Shown one piece after another: positions 29,436 to 33,699 of a stretch of DNA of 33,699 bases. The position numbers and the translations under genes were made by a program. Under the pieces are notes generated by a model. It saw only the letters and a program-made list of their open reading frames with translations. It ran no database searches and was not told the DNA's origin. The stretch comes from Bacteroidales bacterium (GTDB taxonomy: Bacteria > Bacteroidota > Bacteroidia > Bacteroidales > UBA932): the NCBI GenBank assembly GCA_017555445.1, contig JAFZGK010000033.1, forward strand, positions 1 through 33,699, given 5' to 3'. Numbering within the stretch: position 1 is the stretch's first letter; each line of letters starts with the position of its first letter.

Positions 29436-30758
29436 ATGACAGAGATTGAACAGATTTTCCCATATACGATCGTCTCTGACGACAAGGGATATGGCATAGT
29501 GGACGGCAAGGGTAATGTTGTAGTCCCATGCGAAATGGACGACATCGTCAACGCCACCGATGAAGCTACAGGCTTGGAGCTTTGGACAGACTATTGTTGT
29601 GTATACGTGGTAAAAGATGGTCTTGTAGGCTTCTTTACGGACAACGGTAAGTTCATAGAACCACTCTACCATAACTATACTGTCGACCCGTGCGGAGGAG
29701 ACATATATGTCGAGACGGAAGACGGTTTTGGCGTCTTCAGAGCTCCTGAATATGTGTTCGAGGAGATCGATGAGGAGGAGAGCCTGCTGGTAGGTGATTA
29801 TGAGGATTTTGAGGAAGACAATTTTGATGATGAAGAGGAGAATGAACTCTCTTTAATGGGCGATATGGATCCGGAGGAATTTCGTGAGGAAGGATACAAA
29901 ATTGCAGAGTCAACCTGGAACGATGAATATGCAGACATTGAAGATAAATCTGACCTGCAGGAGTATGTTGAACAGGTAGTGGATACCATCTATGATGAAG
30001 TCTCCAGCGGCCAGGCTATCATAGGAGCGTCAGAATTCATTACTCCCAAATGTATCAGGTTCGCTGATATCCCATTGCTAAACAAGACCATCAAACAATT
30101 ATGCAACTCCAGCAATGAGGATGGCTATTACAGCCTATTCAGAACCATCGACCGTCTTCTTCCGCATCCGGAGGATACTGAAGATTGCATTATAAGCTTT
30201 TCAGAAGGCAACCGTCCTGTATTTAGGAGCGAGGTTTTTGGTGGCGAGATTGGAGATATCTATCTTTATGAGCATGGAATGCATATGTTTTATGTGACGG
30301 CAAACATCTATGATTCTGACAATCCGGATGAAATGATAGAAGAATGCCATATCCTTAACCTGACAGACACACGCTTGTCAGAGCTCCTTACATGTCTTCA
30401 GAACGAAATCGACCCAGATAAAACAAACACAGAGCTTTCAGCTAATATTGACAAAGCGTCGAATCTTGAAGAGGAACGTGAACTTGGATATATTCTCGAG
30501 GATTGCGGTTTGTCTATGCTCAAGACTGAAGCAACATATGTTAACTGGTGGGAATCTGCATTACTACATGACGTTACCGGTTTCATGAAATGTGTCTACG
30601 TATCATCCGAAGGTCAGCTGAATATGGTAATTGATGACGGTGATGCCTATCCTATTGATATAGAACTGCTTCCTACGAATCCATATTTCACTACTATACT
30701 TGAAGCGATAAAGGCTGCAGCAAATGTGGCTTGGAACACACATAAGAACAATAATTGA
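29436..30758 (+). CDS. WG-repeat protein with large unknown C-terminal part, 440 aa
   Basis: Residues about 1-110 hold WG-type repeats: KGYGIVDGKGNVVVPCEMDD, LVGFFTDNGKFIEPLYHNYT and EDGFGVFRAPEYVFEEIDEE. An extremely acidic stretch follows (EDFEEDNFDDEEENEL, about 125-140). The remaining 300 residues are acidic with mixed helix and strand and no known motif. There is no signal peptide. It heads a two-gene plus-strand operon and uses a canonical promoter. The role may be protein binding; no enzyme activity is visible. Confidence 0.75.
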   Translation: MTEIEQIFPYTIVSDDKGYGIVDGKGNVVVPCEMDDIVNATDEATGLELWTDYCCVYVVKDGLVGFFTDNGKFIEPLYHNYTVDPCGGDIYVETEDGFGVFRAPEYVFEEIDEEESLLVGDYEDFEEDNFDDEEENELSLMGDMDPEEFREEGYKIAESTWNDEYADIEDKSDLQEYVEQVVDTIYDEVSSGQAIIGASEFITPKCIRFADIPLLNKTIKQLCNSSNEDGYYSLFRTIDRLLPHPEDTEDCIISFSEGNRPVFRSEVFGGEIGDIYLYEHGMHMFYVTANIYDSDNPDEMIEECHILNLTDTRLSELLTCLQNEIDPDKTNTELSANIDKASNLEEERELGYILEDCGLSMLKTEATYVNWWESALLHDVTGFMKCVYVSSEGQLNMVIDDGDAYPIDIELLPTNPYFTTILEAIKAAANVAWNTHKNNN

Positions 30759-30766
30759 TCTTACGT

Positions 30767-31390
30767 ATGAATAACAACGAATATAGCATCAGAAATATCG
30801 ACGGCAAGTATTATCTGTATTGCGGAGACGCGCAGGTACTGACGCCGGAAGAGGCACCGATATGTACTACATCCGAAGAGCTGGCAAAGCTTCTGCTTAG
30901 GGATGCTGAAGAGTATGGTGTCGATACGGAAAACGTACTTTCCACTCTTAGTTATCATTCCCTTTATTGCGACCTACTTCATCAGGAGGAAGATGAAGAA
31001 GGCGAGAACATCGAAATGTTCAATAATCTGATTCACATAGATTACTTTTGGGCATTCTATGAACCAAGGACAATTAGAGCTGCCGCATTGTCGCAGTACC
31101 TCGACGTCCTGCCGAAACATGTGAATGATCTGCCATTACATCAGAATGCAGCCTATGTCAATCTCATGGCGGCGACCGGGTCTATCATCCTCCCACATAA
31201 ACTTGTTTGCATGCTACTTTCTGAGACTAGCCGATTTTCCATTGAGAACTATGATGAGCTAGTACTTGCTTTGGAGTCATATGGTCAAGCAAGTGGCGCT
31301 GCAGAAGATATCGACGTTGACTGGACATTCGACTCTATAAAAAAGATGGTCAAGACCTTTATTACTTATTATACGTTAGAAAGTGTATAG
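30767..31390 (+). CDS. Hypothetical protein, 207 aa
   Basis: Not recognised. The N-terminus reads like a short strand-rich unit (EYSIRNIDGKYYLYCGDAQV). The rest is helical and acidic, with LLHQEEDEEGENIEMFNNLI and a middle helix-rich stretch (AAALSQYLDVLPKHVNDLPL). The ATG at 30767 is used; the longer frame would start with TTG inside the upstream gene. It is the second gene of the operon, 8 bases after the stop, and ends just before a strong terminator. Confidence 0.65.
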   Translation: MNNNEYSIRNIDGKYYLYCGDAQVLTPEEAPICTTSEELAKLLLRDAEEYGVDTENVLSTLSYHSLYCDLLHQEEDEEGENIEMFNNLIHIDYFWAFYEPRTIRAAALSQYLDVLPKHVNDLPLHQNAAYVNLMAATGSIILPHKLVCMLLSETSRFSIENYDELVLALESYGQASGAAEDIDVDWTFDSIKKMVKTFITYYTLESV

Positions 31391-31419
31391 AAAATAATTT
31401 ACTTAATCTGTTTAATATT

Positions 31420-31449
31420 AAGGATCTGCAATGTGGCAGATCCTTTTTT
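31420..31449 (+). terminator. Rho-independent terminator
   Basis: AAGGATCTGC and GCAGATCCTT form a perfect 10-base stem with loop AATGTG, followed by TTTT. Confidence 0.92.
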
Positions 31450-31469
31450 GTTATGTGCCGTAATTTCTT

Positions 31470-31498
31470 GTAACCGATTGCAATTCGATGAATATATA
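31470..31498 (+). promoter_or_regulatory. GTAAC-N18-TATATA promoter
   Basis: GTAAC at 31470-31474 and TATATA at 31493-31498, with the ATG at 31525. It follows directly after the terminator. Confidence 0.58.
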
Positions 31499-31524
31499 CT
31501 ATCGAACCCCTAATCGCACATAAC

Positions 31525-32235
31525 ATGAAGTTAGAATTTATCCGTACCCAGCTTTCAGCACCCAAGCTTCTCAAGGATCTAGCTACCTTGGTAGAAGACC
31601 CGCAGGCACTCATCCCGCAGTCAGAAGAAGATTTCTCGCAGCTCCTCAAGTTTGGCCTCTACCCAGCAGAAGATTGCCAGCCGTTCGTCACCAAGCAGGG
31701 CACTCCTTTCTACAACCTAGACAACATGTCAGTGCTCCCGCTCGGACAAGAAGAACGCTGGATGCGATACGGTGACTTCAGATTCCGTCAGATCGAGGTC
31801 CTCTACAATATGGCCCGCATGGACTCTGTTGAAGCGCATAAATGGCTTAAGGATAATCTTTTTCAGCAGAGGGTAGACTCTCGCAAGAAGCAGGAGTACA
31901 AAGCTAAGTTCAGACCATTCCATCGTCCTGACTGGAAGAAAATCCAGACAGAGTGGATGAAGTACTGCCTCAATCTCAAGTACAGAGACAACCCGTTATT
32001 CCGTAAGGATCTCCTCTCTACGACTAAGATTCCTGTAGAGGATGCGACAGCCACCAACTACGCGTCGAACCTCTTCTGGGGTGCAAGACTAGTAGAGGTC
32101 GGGGGCAGGAAGTACTACTTCGGTTGCAATGTCCTGGGAAAGCTCCAGGCTCAGCTGCGAGAGGCCAAGGGCAAGCTCCCGTATACACTTCCTGATGATT
32201 TTCATCTCTTCGGCAAGCCGATATTAGCAATCTGA
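31525..32235 (+). CDS. Second NADAR-like protein, 236 aa
   Basis: The C-terminal 150 residues keep the NADAR frame: RQIEVLYNMARMDS (Glu91 at the place of the catalytic Glu), HRPDWKKIQTEWMKYCLNLK, NLFWGARLVE and FGCNVLGKLQAQLR. The Gln and Lys that normally follow the Glu are replaced by Asn and Arg, so activity may be altered. The N-terminal 85 residues (LEFIRTQLSAPKLLKDLATL, then SEEDFSQLLKFGLYPAEDC) are extra compared with the YbiA type. There is no ART partner next to it. It is followed after 24 bases by the Cys-rich mini-protein and the esterase-WG fusion. Confidence 0.8.
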   Translation: MKLEFIRTQLSAPKLLKDLATLVEDPQALIPQSEEDFSQLLKFGLYPAEDCQPFVTKQGTPFYNLDNMSVLPLGQEERWMRYGDFRFRQIEVLYNMARMDSVEAHKWLKDNLFQQRVDSRKKQEYKAKFRPFHRPDWKKIQTEWMKYCLNLKYRDNPLFRKDLLSTTKIPVEDATATNYASNLFWGARLVEVGGRKYYFGCNVLGKLQAQLREAKGKLPYTLPDDFHLFGKPILAI

Positions 32236-32259
32236 TAATCAATCTAATAGATATACTAT

Positions 32260-32457
32260 ATGAGTAAGACAAGTATCCCAACAACAATGCGCAACTGCGC
32301 AACCTGCCGTCGATGGACCGGCAGCGCTATCCCTAACGCTTTCTGCTCTTGGGTGGAAATCGATACCCATGAAACCGGTAAGTGCATGGGAGGCACATAT
32401 AATATGTGCAACATGTACCCAATGCAGTCTTGCAGTAAATACGAGCCAAGATGGTAG
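32260..32457 (+). CDS. Cys-rich mini-protein, 65 aa, probable metal binder
   Basis: It has six cysteines: NCATCRRWTG near the start (CxxC), then FCSW, KCMGG, MCNM and SCSKY. The CxxC followed by W and G and the later single cysteines suggest a zinc knuckle, common in small Bacteroidota unknowns. It overlaps the next gene by 7 bases (ATG at 32451), implying coupling. Confidence 0.72.
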   Translation: MSKTSIPTTMRNCATCRRWTGSAIPNAFCSWVEIDTHETGKCMGGTYNMCNMYPMQSCSKYEPRW

Positions 32458-33452
32458 AGATGAACGCGATTTACATCCATGGTCTTGGTAGCGGTGCCAA
32501 CACCAGCGCCATCAAGACGATCTCCAAGATTCTGCCCCAGTATAAGTGGCATGCGCTGGAAGTGAATGAGAATCTGAAGGAGTCCGTGGCCATCATCGAT
32601 GCTGCGGTTAAGAAACTTGATCCTCGTGTCCTGATGGGAACATCGCTTGGTGGATTATATGTCATGTTCGCTGACCTCTCAACGGCTCCAGGATGCAGAA
32701 GAATACTATGTAATCCAGCCTGCCACATCGCCGATGATATCCGCAGGAAGATTGGCTTTGGAGTCAAGGAGTATTTCGTCCCTAGGCAGGATGGCGTGCA
32801 GCAGTATGAACTCAATGAGGAAGTCTGCAAGGCCTTTGAGACAGACGGAAGGAAGGGGAAGATGATGAGGGTTTCCCACTATCGCAACTATGCGGCATTC
32901 TCGATACATGATGATCTTATCGGACCGGAAGGAATTCTTGCCAATATGGCTCTGTGTCAGGAACTTGGATATACTATTCTTGTCGATGACAAAGGCGGTC
33001 ATAGACTGGATAAGAACTCTTTGAAGAAGATTAAGAAGGAGGTGTTTCCTGACAGTACTCTACGTATAGATGAGTGCCGTAATGTGGAAAGAATCCCCAA
33101 TACCAGATTCTACAAGATTGAGGGCTGCTTTGAGGGAGTGGGAATCGTAGATGCCGACGGTGTCATTCTGGTTGATACCATCATGGATGAAATCACAACC
33201 CAGACGCATCAGAACGAGGTCTTTGCTCTTGGCCTCAGAAAGGGAGACAAATGGGGACTTTTGGACGACCGAGGAATATTCGTCGAACCGAAATTCGATG
33301 ATATCATTATACCGAGTGAAGGTTGGGTAAAGGTTTACAATGGAGAATCATGGGGATGGATTGACTGCGAAGGAAACTTCACGGACGATCAAAGCCAGGC
33401 TGAATTCGGTTGCTGGATCGAAGATGATTCATATGCGTTAAGATTATCTTGA
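32451..33452 (+). CDS. YqiA-like alpha/beta-hydrolase fused to WG repeats, 333 aa
   Basis: Residues 1-200 match the YqiA/UPF0227 esterase type. They include the starting strand MNAIYIHGLGSG, the nucleophile elbow GTSLGG (Ser65), an acidic SIHDDLIG (Asp154 or 155) and KGGHRL (His184). The family hydrolyses short acyl or palmitoyl esters. Residues about 205-333 carry WG-type repeats (FEGVGIVDADGVILVDTIMD, DKWGLLDDRGIFVEPKFDDI, SWGWIDCEGNFTDD). The fusion of an esterase with a WG scaffold is unusual. The ATG at 32460 is an alternative start and fits the family's short N-terminus better. Confidence 0.85.
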   Translation: MVEMNAIYIHGLGSGANTSAIKTISKILPQYKWHALEVNENLKESVAIIDAAVKKLDPRVLMGTSLGGLYVMFADLSTAPGCRRILCNPACHIADDIRRKIGFGVKEYFVPRQDGVQQYELNEEVCKAFETDGRKGKMMRVSHYRNYAAFSIHDDLIGPEGILANMALCQELGYTILVDDKGGHRLDKNSLKKIKKEVFPDSTLRIDECRNVERIPNTRFYKIEGCFEGVGIVDADGVILVDTIMDEITTQTHQNEVFALGLRKGDKWGLLDDRGIFVEPKFDDIIIPSEGWVKVYNGESWGWIDCEGNFTDDQSQAEFGCWIEDDSYALRLS

Positions 33453-33505
33453 CAATGCAAAAATTTTGATTTTTTCTAAAAGTTTAAATACTTTTTGCTT
33501 AAAAA

Positions 33506-33558
33506 TGACCACGTAAATATTTGATTAGCAATATACTAAATCACGATTTACGTGGTCA
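33506..33558. repeat. Perfect 13-base inverted repeat with 27-base loop
   Basis: TGACCACGTAAAT (33506-33518) and ATTTACGTGGTCA (33546-33558). It lies between the esterase-WG gene and the next gene. There is no T-run, so it is more likely an operator, a recombination site or an RNA hairpin than a simple terminator. The rest of the gap 33453-33644 is AT-rich, with a canonical promoter at 33589-33619. Confidence 0.75.
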
Positions 33559-33588
33559 CTCCCCTTGTAACTGTTCGGTAAAAACACA

Positions 33589-33619
33589 TTGACAAAAGTG
33601 GAATATGCGCATACATTTG
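33589..33619 (+). promoter_or_regulatory. Canonical Bacteroidota promoter (TTG-N20-TACATTTG)
   Basis: TTG at 33589-33591, 20 bases, TACATTTG at 33612-33619, with the ATG at 33645. This is the best canonical match in the window. Confidence 0.7.
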
Positions 33620-33644
33620 CGCGATATTTCACTTTTTGTTTTTT

Positions 33645-33699
33645 ATGAGAGACCTAACAAAACCAGATCTTACTCTGGAATACATCAGATTTCAGTCAA
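33645..33699 (+). CDS. Start of a gene that runs off the right edge
   Basis: It begins MRDLTKPDLTLEYIRFQS and stays open to the end of the window. It is too short to assign. It is preceded by a canonical promoter and the 13-base inverted repeat. Confidence 0.6.
   Translation, partial: MRDLTKPDLTLEYIRFQS

Noticed and set aside
33567..33571. GTAAC before the last gene
   Set aside because: The second block is missing at the right distance; a canonical TTG/TACATTTG promoter serves the gene instead.
1..33699. CRISPR array, tRNA or rRNA genes, transposase or IS ends
   Set aside because: No regular short repeats with spacers, no cloverleaf sequence and no transposase protein were found on reading through.
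1..33699. Alternative genetic code as in some gut megaphages
   Set aside because: TAG ends several genes here (for example 17216, 20262, 31390), so the standard code is used.

Overview
The window looks like an accessory, gene-dense region from a member of the Bacteroidota, probably Bacteroidales. Several start regions carry the Bacteroidota housekeeping -7 element (TAnnTTTG, for example at 1514, 11728, 16044, 29389 and 33612). Shine-Dalgarno sequences are largely absent, the standard code is used (TAG ends several genes), and the ClpP and RT proteins are of bacterial type. There are no rRNA or tRNA genes and no core metabolism. Whether the replicon is a large plasmid, a big phage or a chromosomal island cannot be decided from this stretch. 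An extra ClpP, a divergent sigma factor, a MoxR/VWA pair and several ADP-ribose enzymes would fit any of the three.

Layout. Positions 1-2058: a DEDD exonuclease (cut by the window edge) behind a WYL-domain regulator, then a divergent 83-aa gene and a PLD-like protein. Positions 2116-5144: an AAA+ ATPase, a retron reverse transcriptase and its structured msr-msd RNA (a1/a2 arms and a long msd hairpin are visible). Positions 5164-8772: a membrane protein and a run of small unknown proteins. Positions 8891-11419 (plus strand): a possible clan CD peptidase-like protein, an unknown, an ADP-ribosyltransferase-like protein, and a NADAR protein coupled to it by an ATGA overlap. Positions 11443-16016: small unknowns, a WG-repeat protein and a large fusion resembling a degenerate N6-methylase with target-recognition-like, receiver-like and HEPN-like parts. 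Positions 16092-19466: a MoxR ATPase, a VWA protein and two paralogous unknowns in one operon. Positions 19516-24188: a second AAA+ ATPase (paralogue of the first), ClpP and further unknowns. Positions 24359-28033: an ADP-ribosylglycohydrolase operon and an HD-domain operon. Positions 28165-29334: a sigma-70-like factor with a long C-terminal extension. Positions 29436-33699 (plus strand): WG-repeat proteins, a second NADAR protein, a Cys-rich mini-protein, an esterase-WG fusion and the start of another gene.

Three promoter classes can be read. The first is the normal TAnnTTTG type. The second, at fourteen starts, is GTAAC-N15to19-(T/G)ATAnn; it includes the start of the window's own sigma factor, so a self-contained sigma regulon is possible. 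The third is TTGGCA-N11-T(A/T)C(C/T)TTTG, found five times with exactly 11 bases between the blocks; four of the five carry an upstream CTGC arm forming a dyad. It sits on both sides of the WYL gene, before the retron RNA, before the AAA+ gene next to the retron, and before an operon 19 kb away. This suggests a WYL-controlled defence regulon.

A further theme is a highly diverged protein family: about nine members (plus one partial) share a C-terminal helix-strand module and are scattered through the window as single genes or pairs. I do not recognise the family.
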